From Bacillus pumilus (GTDB lineage Bacteria; Bacillota; Bacilli; Bacillales; Bacillaceae): a stretch of 64,000 bases of DNA. Under the pieces are notes generated by a model. That model searched no databases. It had not been told where the DNA came from and saw only the letters and a list, made by a program, of their open reading frames with translations. The stretch's first letter is position 1. Each line of letters opens with the position of its first letter. The position numbers and the translations under genes are program-made. Shown in pieces: positions 1-8,107 of this stretch. Location: the NCBI RefSeq assembly GCF_038738535.1, contig NZ_CP046128.1:744001-808000 (forward strand), written 5' to 3'.

Positions 1-1
1 T

Positions 2-1102
2 GCGATTTTGTACTTTGGCATTATGATTGATGCTGGTTTATTTGATCCAATGGTGGCGAAAATTTTAAACATTGTCAAAGGTGATCCATTAAAAATTGTC
101 GTCGGAACAGCTGTCCTGACCATGCTTGTTGCACTTGATGGTGACGGGACAACAACGTACATGATTACAACAACAGCGATGCTTCCGTTATTTACGCTGC
201 TTGGCATCCGTCCGATTATTTTAGCGGGGATTGCCGGAGTTGGCATGGGGATTATGAATACGATTCCATGGGGAGGTGCCACGCCTAGAGCGGCGAGTGC
301 ACTTGGCGTTGATCCTTCACTTTTATTTGGCCCGATGATTCCAGTCATTGGTGCAGGGGTTTTGAGCATGATTGTGGTGGCATACTTTCTTGGGAAGTCT
401 GAAAGAAAACGTCTTGGTGTCATTGAGCTCGACCAGCCGATTCATGCAAATGAAATGGCAGCGGCACTGCAGGATGACATCAAGCGGCCGAAACTTTGGT
501 GGTTTAACTTGACGCTTACGTTGTTATTGGTGCTCCTTCTTGTCTCAGGAAAAGTCAGCTTAACGGTTCTATTTGTTCTTGCTTTCTGTGTGGCGATTAT
601 CGTGAACTATCCGAACCTTGAACAGCAGCGTGAGCGGATTGCGGCTCATTCAACCAACGTCTTAGCCATTGCCTCTATGATTTTTGCGGCAGGGGTTTTT
701 ACAGGTATCTTAACTGGAACGAAAATGGTCGATGAAATGGCGATTTCGATTGTATCTGCCATTCCAGAGCAGCTTGGCGGCTTCATTCCAGTCATTGTTG
801 CGTTAACGAGCGGGATATTTACGTTCTTTATGCCGAATGATGCATACTTTTATGGGGTCCTGCCGATCCTATCAGAAACAGCGGCAGCATACGGTGTTGA
901 TAAAATCGAAATCGCGAGAGCTTCTATTATTGGTCAGCCGATTCATATGCTAAGCCCACTTGTTCCATCGACTCATTTACTTGTTGGACTTGTTGGGGTA
1001 TCACTGGATCAGCATCAGAAGTTTGGCATGAAATGGGCTGTACTTGCAGTCGTCGCCATGACGGTCATGTCGATACTCATTGGGGCCATCTCCATTTGGT
1101 AA
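2..1102 (+). CDS. citM: Mg2+/citrate transporter (CitMHS family), 5' partial
   Basis: This is the C-terminal ~366 residues of a CitMHS-family secondary transporter, which takes up citrate complexed with a divalent metal across the cytoplasmic membrane. The reading frame is open to the window edge, so roughly the first 70 residues of a usual ~430-residue protein lie upstream. Seen: many hydrophobic helices, the family-typical segment ALDGDGTTTYMITTTAMLPL near the start, and GIRPIILAGIAGVGMGIMNT. In B. subtilis citM lies close to yflM/nos, acyP and yflK, the same neighbours as here. A hairpin terminator follows at once. Substrate metal cannot be read from sequence; family assignment is firm, orthology to citM likely. 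Confidence 0.85.
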   Translation, partial: AILYFGIMIDAGLFDPMVAKILNIVKGDPLKIVVGTAVLTMLVALDGDGTTTYMITTTAMLPLFTLLGIRPIILAGIAGVGMGIMNTIPWGGATPRAASALGVDPSLLFGPMIPVIGAGVLSMIVVAYFLGKSERKRLGVIELDQPIHANEMAAALQDDIKRPKLWWFNLTLTLLLVLLLVSGKVSLTVLFVLAFCVAIIVNYPNLEQQRERIAAHSTNVLAIASMIFAAGVFTGILTGTKMVDEMAISIVSAIPEQLGGFIPVIVALTSGIFTFFMPNDAYFYGVLPILSETAAAYGVDKIEIARASIIGQPIHMLSPLVPSTHLLVGLVGVSLDQHQKFGMKWAVLAVVAMTVMSILIGAISIW

Positions 1103-1108
1103 ATAAAA

Positions 1109-1140
1109 GAGTGTCTGCTACTTGAGCAGGCACTTTTTTT
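1109..1140 (+). terminator. Rho-independent terminator after citM
   Basis: Arms 1111-1119 and 1125-1133 pair over 9 bp (one G-U), with a 5-nt loop, followed by seven T. Confidence 0.85.
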
Positions 1141-1282
1141 AGGTCATATTGCCGAGCAGGCTCGATTCATTTGCCCTATACAAAAAACATGTCTGTTCCT
1201 CCAAAAGATATATTTTTGAAAAATACTGACACTTTTACTGTTTTTTTCTTTATAATGCAAATCAACGAAGGGAGAGGATAGC

Positions 1283-2914
1283 ATGTCCAAACGAAAAGGC
1301 ACGATTCTTTTTACTGCTGTATGCCTCATAGCAGGAAGTTTGTCGATGGTGAGCCCAGCTTCAGCTCATGCAGATACCCCTTATTTTGGAAAGAGTTATG
1401 AACAGCCGGCCTCAGTGAAGAAGCTATACCCTGAACCTGACGAGACGTTCGACACCCCTGCCTTTCAGAAAAAAGGAGAAGCCTTTACAACACAAGAAGA
1501 GCTTCAAGAATTCTTACGTGATATTGTCAGCAAAAGTCCTTACGCTACGCAGAAACAGATTGGAACATCCATTGAAGGACGGTCCATTTCAGCTCTCTAC
1601 TTTACAAAGGATCGTCATATCTCTCCACTTTCAAAAAAGCCAACGATCTGGCTTCAAGCACAAATACACGGAAATGAACCAGCCTCCGGTGAATCTGCTC
1701 TCGTCATCGCAAAACGATTAGCAGGTGAACAAGGAGAGCGTATACTCAATCATGTGAATATGATCATTGTCCCGAGAATCAATCCTGATGGTTCTTATGC
1801 GTTTGACCGCAGGCTTGCAAACGGAACGGATGGAAACCGTGATCATATGACATTAGAATCTCCAGAGCTCACAGCCCTGCATCAAGAATTTAATCGGTAT
1901 GCACCAGAAGTAGTCATTGATGCCCATGAATACGATGTAGGACAAAAGCAGTTTGATGATATCGGCTCAGCGGGTGCCCTCAAATATCACGATTTACTGA
2001 TATTATCAGGCAAGAACTTGAATATTCCAGAAAGCATCCGGCTCACGTCAAATGAATTATACGTGAGCGGCGTCCGTGAAACGCTGACAAATCAAGGATT
2101 TTCGAATGATTTATATTATACAAGCACAAGAGGAAAGGATGGAAAGATCGATCTCTATGAAGGCGGAACGGATGCACGAATTGGCCGAAATGCCTTGGCG
2201 CTCTCGCCAGCGCTGTCCTTTCTTGTAGAAAGCAGAGGGATTGGAATTGGAAGAGAGGACTTTACCCGCCGCGTCGCAGCACAAGTCACCACACATGAAA
2301 AAATCATTGAAACAACGGTGAAGCATGCTAAGCAGGTGAAGCAGCAAATGGTGACGGAGCGACTGAAGCTGGTGAAAAAAGGACTTCAATCAAATGATGA
2401 CGATCAAGTGGTTATTCAAGATGATTTCAAAGCGCCTGTGGATGATTCGCTTGAAATGGTGGATATTGAAAAAGGACAGACCATCAATGTCCCTGTACGC
2501 TTTCACAGTGCGAGCGATGCTGTTCCTGTCATGTCGAGAGAACGACCGACAGCTTATCTCGTTTTACCTGGGCATGAAGGGGTAGAACGGAAGCTGAAAA
2601 CTTTAGGGTTAAAAAGTGTCACATTGCCTGTCGGCGTGAAAGTACCAGTACAAGCCTATCAAGTAACAAAACGAGACGAAAAGAGCAAAACAGATATTCA
2701 GCTTGAAACAAAACTCACCCAAAAGAAACGTCAGCTGCCAAAAGGGACAAAGGTATATATCACGGCGCAGCCGCAAACGAATTTATTGTCACTTGCCCTT
2801 GAGCCAGAATCAAAAGACAGCTATATGTCATCTGGGTTTATTGCTTCAAAAGTAGGCGATGAACTCCCAGTGTACCGGTTCTTGCTATCTAAAAAGACGT
2901 TAGGCATTAAATAA
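1283..2914 (+). CDS. Secreted M14-family zinc carboxypeptidase
   Basis: A 543-residue exported protein of the M14 metallocarboxypeptidase family, expected to remove C-terminal residues from peptides outside the cell. Seen: signal peptide in residues 1-30 (basic start, hydrophobic core, cleavage near ASAHA); zinc-ligand motif HGNEPASGE (His and Glu, ~residues 130-137); substrate-binding stretch PRINPDGSYAFDRR; third zinc His in DAHEYD; and the catalytic-Glu region FLVESRGIG. The C-terminal ~170 residues lack enzyme motifs and may be an Ig-like accessory domain. The ATG has a strong Shine-Dalgarno (GAAGGGAGAGG) 7-8 nt upstream. It stands alone between terminators. Exact substrate unknown. Confidence 0.88.
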   Translation: MSKRKGTILFTAVCLIAGSLSMVSPASAHADTPYFGKSYEQPASVKKLYPEPDETFDTPAFQKKGEAFTTQEELQEFLRDIVSKSPYATQKQIGTSIEGRSISALYFTKDRHISPLSKKPTIWLQAQIHGNEPASGESALVIAKRLAGEQGERILNHVNMIIVPRINPDGSYAFDRRLANGTDGNRDHMTLESPELTALHQEFNRYAPEVVIDAHEYDVGQKQFDDIGSAGALKYHDLLILSGKNLNIPESIRLTSNELYVSGVRETLTNQGFSNDLYYTSTRGKDGKIDLYEGGTDARIGRNALALSPALSFLVESRGIGIGREDFTRRVAAQVTTHEKIIETTVKHAKQVKQQMVTERLKLVKKGLQSNDDDQVVIQDDFKAPVDDSLEMVDIEKGQTINVPVRFHSASDAVPVMSRERPTAYLVLPGHEGVERKLKTLGLKSVTLPVGVKVPVQAYQVTKRDEKSKTDIQLETKLTQKKRQLPKGTKVYITAQPQTNLLSLALEPESKDSYMSSGFIASKVGDELPVYRFLLSKKTLGIK

Positions 2915-2917
2915 AAA

Positions 2918-2940
2918 AGGGCTAAAATTATTTTAGCCCT
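2918..2940. terminator. Perfect 23-bp palindrome after the M14 gene
   Basis: AGGGCTAAAAT and its inverse around a single T. The tract of A just before it gives a T-run only for leftward transcription, so it is a better terminator for the minus strand than for the M14 gene. A second hairpin with the same arm sequence lies inside the element at 2947-3110. Confidence 0.6.
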
Positions 2941-2946
2941 CAACGT

Positions 2947-3110
2947 GTAGACAAACCCTCGCATTCGGTGTCAGTCCTGTGCGCCGATGCTCACGAATGT
3001 TAAATTCGCTCCGCTTCGGTGCTCGTCCTTCCTAGACTGCAAAGGTTTTCTATCACGCTGAAAAGAAGACAAAGGGCTAAAATAAACATCATTTTTAGCC
3101 CTTTGTCTAC
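2947..3110. repeat. 164-bp element with terminal inverted repeats
   Basis: The ends are GTAGACAAA (2947-2955) and its exact inverse TTTGTCTAC (3102-3110). Inside are an imperfect dyad centred near 3005 (CCGATGCTCACGAAT against ATTCGCTCCGCTTCGG) and a strong hairpin at 3066-3108 (AGACAAAGGGCTAAAAT with its near-exact inverse). There is no open reading frame of note. It looks like a small non-coding intergenic repeat (REP- or MITE-like), but no second copy occurs in this window, so repetition in the genome is inference. Confidence 0.45.
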
Positions 3111-3117
3111 AATCTAG

Positions 3118-3146
3118 AAGCGGCACAGTGCGTGCCGCTTTTTTAT
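3118..3146 (+). terminator. Hairpin terminator (rightward) overlapping the padC stop
   Basis: GCGGCAC/GTGCCGC (3120-3126, 3132-3138) followed by six T (3139-3144). It is oriented for rightward transcripts such as M14 read-through and overlaps the last codon of leftward padC. Confidence 0.7.
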
Positions 3147-3628
3147 TTTCGTCCAGCTCTTATTTCATCAGTCAAGCCTTCATATGGTGCTTCAGCGATA
3201 ATGGTTTCGTCATTTACACCTGCATGATGGATATACGTAATGTCCGCAAATTCTGGAACAACATATTTTGGATAGGTGTCGTATTTTTCACGAGATTCTT
3301 TCATGAGATCGATATAGTCATTTTGATAGCAAACTGTGATATCTGGACGTTCATGCACCCATTTTGGGAAGAAGATGACGCCATGCATGCGTTTTTCTTC
3401 AGGCATAAAGTTCAGAGAGACGTCTGTCCCAGTTGGTTCTGTCCAAGAAACTTTGTAAACGCCTTTTGTCAGCTTCACAATATTCACTTCTTGATCACGG
3501 ACCCAGCGGCCTCCAACCATTCCGCTATGAATGCGGTAATCAATGGTGTGATCGTTTTTAATGTAAATCTCATATTCCCAGCCATTTTCATACGTATAAA
3601 TCATATGAAGTCCAACGAATTGATCCAT
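3143..3628 (-). CDS. padC: Phenolic acid decarboxylase PadC
   Basis: Cofactor-free cytoplasmic decarboxylase of ~161 residues that converts p-coumaric, ferulic and caffeic acids to vinyl phenols, relieving phenolic-acid toxicity. Seen: the whole family signature, including [45 protein letters not shown] and IFFPKWVHE; length matches B. subtilis PadC. The in-frame start at MDQFVG is chosen because GAAGGA sits 6-7 nt before it; the upstream ATG at 3646 would put that Shine-Dalgarno inside the gene. It is divergent from padR, with a PadR-type operator between them, so induction by phenolic acids is expected. Confidence 0.96.
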   Translation of the reverse strand: MDQFVGLHMIYTYENGWEYEIYIKNDHTIDYRIHSGMVGGRWVRDQEVNIVKLTKGVYKVSWTEPTGTDVSLNFMPEEKRMHGVIFFPKWVHERPDITVCYQNDYIDLMKESREKYDTYPKYVVPEFADITYIHHAGVNDETIIAEAPYEGLTDEIRAGRK

Positions 3629-3663
3629 GTTTATTCCTTCTTTCATTAGAATGATGTTATTTC

Positions 3664-3687
3664 AAACATGTCATGATTTACATGTTT
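3664..3687. promoter_or_regulatory. PadR operator between padC and padR
   Basis: AAACATGT at 3664-3671 and its exact inverse ACATGTTT at 3680-3687, that is ATGT-N8-ACAT, the dyad described for PadR-family operators. It lies in the divergent promoter region 36 bp from the padC start and ~54 bp from the padR start. Confidence 0.8.
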
Positions 3688-3740
3688 ATTTTAAAGTCTA
3701 TGGTATACTATTGTCAAAGAATAAGCGTTGGAGGCACATT

Positions 3741-4298
3741 ATGAGAGTTTTAAAATATGTCATTCTTGGTTTACTAGATCAGTGTGAGCTGACGGGATAT
3801 GATATAACCAAACATTTTAAGGATTCCCTTGGACAGTTTTGGAGCGCGAAGCACAGCCAAATTTACCCTGAGCTGAAGCGTCTTACAGAAGAAGGGTTTA
3901 TTGAATTTGATATTCGTATACAAGGAAAGAAGCTGGAGAAGAAGGTTTATCAAATCACAGAGGCAGGGAAAGCAGAATTGCATCAGTGGTTAAGGACAAA
4001 AGACCCGATACCAGAAACAACAAAGGATGAATTCATGCTCAAAACATTTTTCATCTCTTCCATGGACAACAAAGAAGCGGCTGACTTGTTTACACATCAA
4101 CTGCTAGAGCGCACCAAAAAAATAGACATGCTAGAACAGAAGCTGCACGCTTTAACGGAGGAAGACCCTGCCGCTGAATCGCTTCATTCAGCGCAATTTG
4201 GGCATTACTTAGTGCTGACAAGGGCAATTGAAAGAGAAAAAGGCTATGTCCGCTGGCTCGAGCAGACCCTTAAACGGATTGATTCATCCGCGCTCTAA
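3741..4298 (+). CDS. padR: PadR-family transcriptional repressor of padC
   Basis: A 185-residue winged-helix repressor. In the known system PadR represses padC and releases DNA when phenolic acids bind. Seen: N-terminal winged helix (residues ~4-80: VLKYVILGLLDQCELTGYDI, QIYPELKRLTEEGFIE, KVYQITEAGKAEL) and a C-terminal helical dimerisation part (~95-180). The start is the ATG preceded by TTGGAGGCAC; the open frame continues upstream but without a better ribosome site. Length matches B. subtilis PadR (182 residues). Position next to padC with a shared operator makes the role secure. Confidence 0.93.
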   Translation: MRVLKYVILGLLDQCELTGYDITKHFKDSLGQFWSAKHSQIYPELKRLTEEGFIEFDIRIQGKKLEKKVYQITEAGKAELHQWLRTKDPIPETTKDEFMLKTFFISSMDNKEAADLFTHQLLERTKKIDMLEQKLHALTEEDPAAESLHSAQFGHYLVLTRAIEREKGYVRWLEQTLKRIDSSAL

Positions 4299-4402
4299 GG
4301 ACAATGGTCGGATGATATGATAAAAAATGGTTTGAAACGAGTGAATTTATTAATAGAAACCGCTACAATGGATATATTCGTATTAAAGTGAGGCGAGTAT
4401 GT

Positions 4403-5509
4403 TTGAGTAATCAAGAAGCGTTGTGGAATGAAGCAGAAGCTTTTATTTCTTTATGCTATGAAGAATTAAGCAAGTCAAATGAAGAGAAAGCAGCACGTCT
4501 GCATGAAATAAAACAAGAAATTGACTCTAAAGGGATGTATACTCACACACAAGAGGAATTGGCGCACGGGGCGAAAATGGCGTGGCGCAACAGCAACCGC
4601 TGCATTGGCCGTTTGTTTTGGTCAACCCTGCAAGTTCACGACTGCCGGCATGTGAAGACAGAAGAAGAGGTGAAAGAGGCACTCTTTCATCATATTGAGT
4701 ATGCGACAAATGGTGGGAAAATCAAACCATCCATTACGATCTTTCCTCCAGAAAATCATTCGCAAAAGGAAGTCGTCATTTATAATCATCAGCTCGTTCG
4801 TTATGCAGGCTATGAGACGGAGTATGGCATCATTGGCGACGAGGCATCTCTTGAATTGACAAAGTTGTGTGAAGCCCATGGCTGGAAAGGGGAGGGCACG
4901 CATTTTGATATTCTGCCTCTCATGTTTCAGCTAAAGGATCAGCCGCCAGTTCTGTATGAGCTTCCGAAAGAAATCGTCCAAGAAGTCGAGATTACCCATC
5001 CTGAATATGAAGGATTTCGTGATTTAGGATTGAAATGGTACGCCGTTCCGATTATTGCTGATATGAAATTAGAGATTGGAGGTATTCATTACAATGCGGC
5101 ACCGTTTAACGGATGGTATATGGGTACAGAAATTGGCGCACGTAACCTAGCCGATGAAAATCGCTACAATATGTTGAAAAAAGTTGCTTCTATTTTAGGG
5201 CTGGACACGACAAAGAATGCATCGCTTTGGAAGGACAAAGCCATTGTTGAGTTGAATGTGGCGGTTCTCCATTCTTACCGAGAAGCAGGGGTGACCATTG
5301 TTGATCACCATACAGCAGCACATCAATTCAAACAGTTTGAAAAGCAGGAAGAAAAGGCTGACCGCAAGCTGACTGGGGACTGGACATGGCTGATTCCGCC
5401 AGTATCACCAGCTGCTACCCACATCTTCCACAAGCATTACGACAATACCATTGTGAAGCCGAATTATTTTTATCAGGAAAAGCCCTACCATGGGACAGAA
5501 AAAGCCTAG
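4403..5509 (+). CDS. nos: Nitric oxide synthase oxygenase
   Basis: Bacterial NOS, a heme enzyme that oxidises arginine to citrulline and NO using a borrowed reductase; bacterial NO is linked to oxidative-stress and antibiotic protection. About 368 residues, oxygenase domain only, as usual for Bacillus. Seen: heme-thiolate Cys in [14 protein letters not shown] (~residue 67), the substrate segment [19 protein letters not shown] with the arginine-binding Glu, and the pterin-region GDWTWLIPP. The TTG at 4403 is chosen because GAGGCGAG lies just before it; GTG at 4388 in the same frame is an alternative. Equivalent to yflM, with the same downstream neighbours as in B. subtilis. Confidence 0.94.
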   Translation: MSNQEALWNEAEAFISLCYEELSKSNEEKAARLHEIKQEIDSKGMYTHTQEELAHGAKMAWRNSNRCIGRLFWSTLQVHDCRHVKTEEEVKEALFHHIEYATNGGKIKPSITIFPPENHSQKEVVIYNHQLVRYAGYETEYGIIGDEASLELTKLCEAHGWKGEGTHFDILPLMFQLKDQPPVLYELPKEIVQEVEITHPEYEGFRDLGLKWYAVPIIADMKLEIGGIHYNAAPFNGWYMGTEIGARNLADENRYNMLKKVASILGLDTTKNASLWKDKAIVELNVAVLHSYREAGVTIVDHHTAAHQFKQFEKQEEKADRKLTGDWTWLIPPVSPAATHIFHKHYDNTIVKPNYFYQEKPYHGTEKA

Positions 5510-5528
5510 CGAGAGCTAGGTTTTTTGA
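5507..5528 (+). terminator. Terminator overlapping the nos stop codon
   Basis: CCTAGC-GAGA-GCTAGG followed by six T; the stop codon TAG lies in the left arm. Confidence 0.8.
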
Positions 5529-5804
5529 TTACCTTATTCGAAAATCCTTATAATGAGCTAACTCAGTGAGCGGCTCCATCTGCATATCTGTGACCTTTGA
5601 AAAAGGGCTTCCTTTTCGAACGGTCTTTAAGAAATCAAGCACCTTTTGCTGCTCACCCTCTACCTTTAACTCGACATGACCTTCATCTGTGTTGCGTACC
5701 CAGCCTTTCATCCCGCGATTGACGGCTTCGCCTTGTACAAAATAGCGAAAACCGACTCCCTGCACCCGTCCTGTGACAATGGCATGATAATGAATCAATG
5801 TCAT
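5529..5804 (-). CDS. acyP: Acylphosphatase
   Basis: A 91-residue acylphosphatase (YflL orthologue) that hydrolyses carboxyl-phosphate bonds such as acetyl phosphate or carbamoyl phosphate in the cytoplasm. Seen: the signature GRVQGVGFRYFVQ containing the phosphate-binding Arg, and GWVRNTDEGHVE containing the catalytic Asn, in a typical ferredoxin-like length. The start at MTLIHYH is supported by GGAGA a few bases upstream; the longer open frame overlaps the divergent MOSC gene promoter and is unlikely. It is convergent with nos. Confidence 0.94.
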   Translation of the reverse strand: MTLIHYHAIVTGRVQGVGFRYFVQGEAVNRGMKGWVRNTDEGHVELKVEGEQQKVLDFLKTVRKGSPFSKVTDMQMEPLTELAHYKDFRIR

Positions 5805-5920
5805 CTCTCCTTTTTTCTCATCGTACCATAGCATGTATCTGACCTTCACGCATCGACTATGATTTAATTGTCTAACGATGTAAAATAATAGGCATGAGAC
5901 AACCAAAGGAGATGGTCATC

Positions 5921-6571
5921 GTGGGACAGAAGAGATACGATATAGTAGGAATCCAAGTAGGACAACCCATCACGACCTATGCGAACGGAAAAGAAATCAA
6001 AACAGCCATCAACAAAAAGCGTATTCATGAGCCTGTATATTTGAGTAAGGTCAATTTTGAGGGAGATAGCCAAGGTGATTTGGTTCATCATGGAGGATAT
6101 GATAAAGCCGTCTGCGTCTTTCCATATGATCATTATGCTTACTTCGAGCAATTTTTAGGGGTTACATTACAGGAAGCTGCGTTTGGCGAAAATCTGACAG
6201 TGCGCAAGCTAGTCGAGACGAAGGTGCGTATTGGCGATGTCTTTCAACTTGGAGAAGCACTTGTTGAAGTGAGCCAGCCAAGACAGCCGTGTGTGAAACT
6301 ATCTTTTAAGCACGCTAACATGAAGCTTGTCAAGGAAGTACAGCAAACGGGGTATACCGGTTTTTATTTACGGGTGCTGAAAGAAGGCATAGTGCCGCCT
6401 GATGGTTCTCTTGTATTAGTAGAAAAAGCGCCCCATCATATTACAGTCCATGAAGTGAACGAGGTCAAATATCGTCAAACAAGTCCAGAGAGGCTGAAAG
6501 CCGTTCTTGCAGTAGATGCCTTAGCAGATGTGGTGAGGAAGTCTTTAGAAAAACGAATTCAGCACATTTAA
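5921..6571 (+). CDS. yflK: MOSC-domain protein YflK
   Basis: A 216-residue protein with a MOSC (molybdenum cofactor sulfurase C-terminal) domain followed by the 3-alpha domain found in YiiM/YflK proteins. These act in molybdenum-cofactor-dependent reduction of N-hydroxylated compounds in related bacteria; the role in Bacillus is not established. Seen: VHHGGYDKAVCVFPYDHYAYF (substrate pocket), FGENLTV, and the conserved Cys in EVSQPRQPCVKLS. The GTG start is chosen because AAAGGAG lies 9 nt upstream; ATG at 5894 precedes this Shine-Dalgarno. Divergent from acyP, as in B. subtilis. Confidence 0.88.
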   Translation: MGQKRYDIVGIQVGQPITTYANGKEIKTAINKKRIHEPVYLSKVNFEGDSQGDLVHHGGYDKAVCVFPYDHYAYFEQFLGVTLQEAAFGENLTVRKLVETKVRIGDVFQLGEALVEVSQPRQPCVKLSFKHANMKLVKEVQQTGYTGFYLRVLKEGIVPPDGSLVLVEKAPHHITVHEVNEVKYRQTSPERLKAVLAVDALADVVRKSLEKRIQHI

Positions 6572-6576
6572 AAAAA

Positions 6577-6607
6577 GCCGTACATCTTATGCTGATGTAC
6601 GGCTTTA
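6577..6607 (+). terminator. Terminator after yflK
   Basis: GCCGTACAT/ATGTACGGC (6577-6585, 6595-6603) followed by a short T-run. With A-runs on the other side it can also serve the convergent yflJ gene. Confidence 0.8.
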
Positions 6608-6612
6608 AGCGT

Positions 6613-6750
6613 TTATGAGCTAGGTTTCTTTTGCTCAAGAAGATTTGCAAGGAAATATGTTTTTAAGCTTTGAAGCTTTCTTCCTTCATGCTTGGTCACA
6701 CCAAGCTTCTTTAATTCTTCGACATACCAGCCTTTGCTACCATAATGCAT
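6613..6750 (-). CDS. yflJ: Small protein YflJ (DUF2639 family)
   Basis: A 45-residue basic soluble protein beginning MHYGSKGWYVEELKKLG and continuing KHEGRKLQSLKTYFLANLLE. It matches my recollection of B. subtilis YflJ, a conserved Bacillus small protein of unknown function, and lies at the same locus. The start has a strong Shine-Dalgarno (GAAAGGAG) 9 nt upstream. No signal peptide or membrane helix. I infer a short helical cytoplasmic protein; function unknown. Confidence 0.85.
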   Translation of the reverse strand: MHYGSKGWYVEELKKLGVTKHEGRKLQSLKTYFLANLLEQKKPSS

Positions 6751-6884
6751 GATAGAAAACTCCTTTCAATTGAAACTGCCTGCATTGTAACATCTCAAAA
6801 AAGGACGTGAAAAGTGTGCAGGGGTTAAAAAATGAAAACTGATTCTATCTGCCTATGATCCATGTATATGCTGGAAATAATCAT

Positions 6885-7046
6885 TTATGAATTTGGCGGG
6901 TTGAGGGTAACGATGATCATGCCGACCGTCATAATCATGATGACAATACCAAGATAAGTCATCATGGATTGTTTTTTCTTAATACCTACAACCGTTAAGA
7001 TGATACTTTCTATCAAAAAGATAACTCCTATGATGATGAACCACAT
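6885..7046 (-). CDS. Small two-helix membrane protein (YflI-like)
   Basis: A 53-residue protein with two hydrophobic segments (MWFIIIGVIFLIESIILTVVG, split by KKKQS, then MMTYLGIVIMIMTVGMIIVTL) and a short tail NPPNS. The start ATG follows AAAGGGG at ~11 nt. B. subtilis has a small gene, yflI, at this position between yflJ and map; orthology is inferred from position and size only. A hairpin-forming membrane peptide with both ends probably on the same side. Function unknown. Confidence 0.65.
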   Translation of the reverse strand: MWFIIIGVIFLIESIILTVVGIKKKQSMMTYLGIVIMIMTVGMIIVTLNPPNS

Positions 7047-7132
7047 ATCAAATAAGACCCCTTTCGCATATCTTTGCCTATTTTACCACAGGCATTTTTG
7101 TTTAGTCGTGACAGATTCGTGAAAGGGAAACG

Positions 7133-7159
7133 AAAAAAACCCCTCCAGTGAAGAAGGGG
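7133..7159 (-). terminator. Terminator after map
   Basis: On the minus strand CCCCT and AGGGG arms around a ~10-nt loop are followed by seven T. Confidence 0.75.
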
Positions 7160-7169
7160 ACCTGCTGGC

Positions 7170-7919
7170 TTACAGCTTCGTTAAAATAATGGGTTCGTCT
7201 TTTGTGATCACAATGGTATGTTCAATCTGTGCCACTAGGCTTTTATCTGGTGTTTTAAATGTCCAGCCGTCATCAGTCTGATAAATCGATTCAGCATTTG
7301 TTGAAATAAAAGGTTCGAAGGCGATCACTGTGCCATTCTTAAACAAAGCATTATCGAATGGATCATAATAGTTCAAAATATGGTTGGGTGCTTCATGCAG
7401 ATTTTTCCCAATGCCGTGTCCTGTTAGGTTTTTAATGACGGTAAATCCTTGTTCTTTGGCTGTATTGTAGACCGCACGGCCAATTTGGTTTTGTCTTTTA
7501 CCGGCTTTTGCATGCTTTAATCCTTCGAGGAATGCATCCTCTGCACACTGGCATAATGCTTCAAGACGAGCATCACCTGTACCTAATACGAATGAAATGC
7601 CGGTATCGGAATAATAGCCGTCCAGCTCTGCTGAGATATCAATATTGATGAGGTCGCCCTCTTGTAAAATGGTTTTTTCACTTGGAATACCGTGTGCAAC
7701 TTCATCGTTCACGCTGATACAAGTCGTCCCAGGGAAGTCATATTCCTTTTCAGGCGCCGAATTGGCTCCATGCTCTTCTAATATTTTTTTTCCAATCAAA
7801 TCTAATTCTTTTGTAGACATGCCTGGTTTCGCTTGGCTTTTCATTTCTTCTCTTGCCAAAGCGACAATTCGGCCGACTTTTTTTAAGGCTTCTAACTCAT
7901 GATCATGTTTGACAATCAC
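7170..7919 (-). CDS. map: Methionine aminopeptidase, type I
   Basis: A 249-residue cytoplasmic metalloprotease that removes the initiator Met from nascent proteins. Seen: the full pita-bread fold with metal ligands Asp in INIDISAELDGYYSDTGISF, His in NLTGHGIGKNLHEAP, Glu in FEPFIS and Glu near the end in AQIEHTIVIT. Length and position match B. subtilis YflG (MapB), the second MetAP outside the ribosomal-protein operon; it is therefore probably not the only MetAP in this genome. The start is GTG, with only a weak GGGA upstream; no in-frame ATG exists near it. Confidence 0.94.
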   Translation of the reverse strand: MIVKHDHELEALKKVGRIVALAREEMKSQAKPGMSTKELDLIGKKILEEHGANSAPEKEYDFPGTTCISVNDEVAHGIPSEKTILQEGDLINIDISAELDGYYSDTGISFVLGTGDARLEALCQCAEDAFLEGLKHAKAGKRQNQIGRAVYNTAKEQGFTVIKNLTGHGIGKNLHEAPNHILNYYDPFDNALFKNGTVIAFEPFISTNAESIYQTDDGWTFKTPDKSLVAQIEHTIVITKDEPIILTKL

Positions 7920-8016
7920 TGTTCATTCCCGCTTTCTATAACTTCATTCTATACAATAGCTTACCACATTTTACGCGAAAAGAGTAAAGAGCGGAATGTC
8001 AAATGAATGTGGACAA

Positions 8017-8035
8017 ATTGGTATAGATAACTAGA
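8017..8035. promoter_or_regulatory. NagR-type operator upstream of nagP
   Basis: ATTGGTATAGATAACTAGA matches the GntR/NagR (YvoA) dre-site pattern, an imperfect TGGTNTAGAYCA-like dyad, 73 bp before the nagP start. Expected to make nagP inducible by amino-sugar phosphates. Confidence 0.7.
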
Positions 8036-8107
8036 TGTGCATATGATATATTTTTTATGAACATCATGAACGTTTGGTCATGATGAAGACAAAGGGGGAG
8101 AAGGCAA

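Noticed and set aside
3128..3649. Rightward 173-codon open frame opposite padC
   Set aside because: It is the exact antisense of padC, rich in Phe/Cys/His, with no ribosome site; padC itself matches a known family from end to end.
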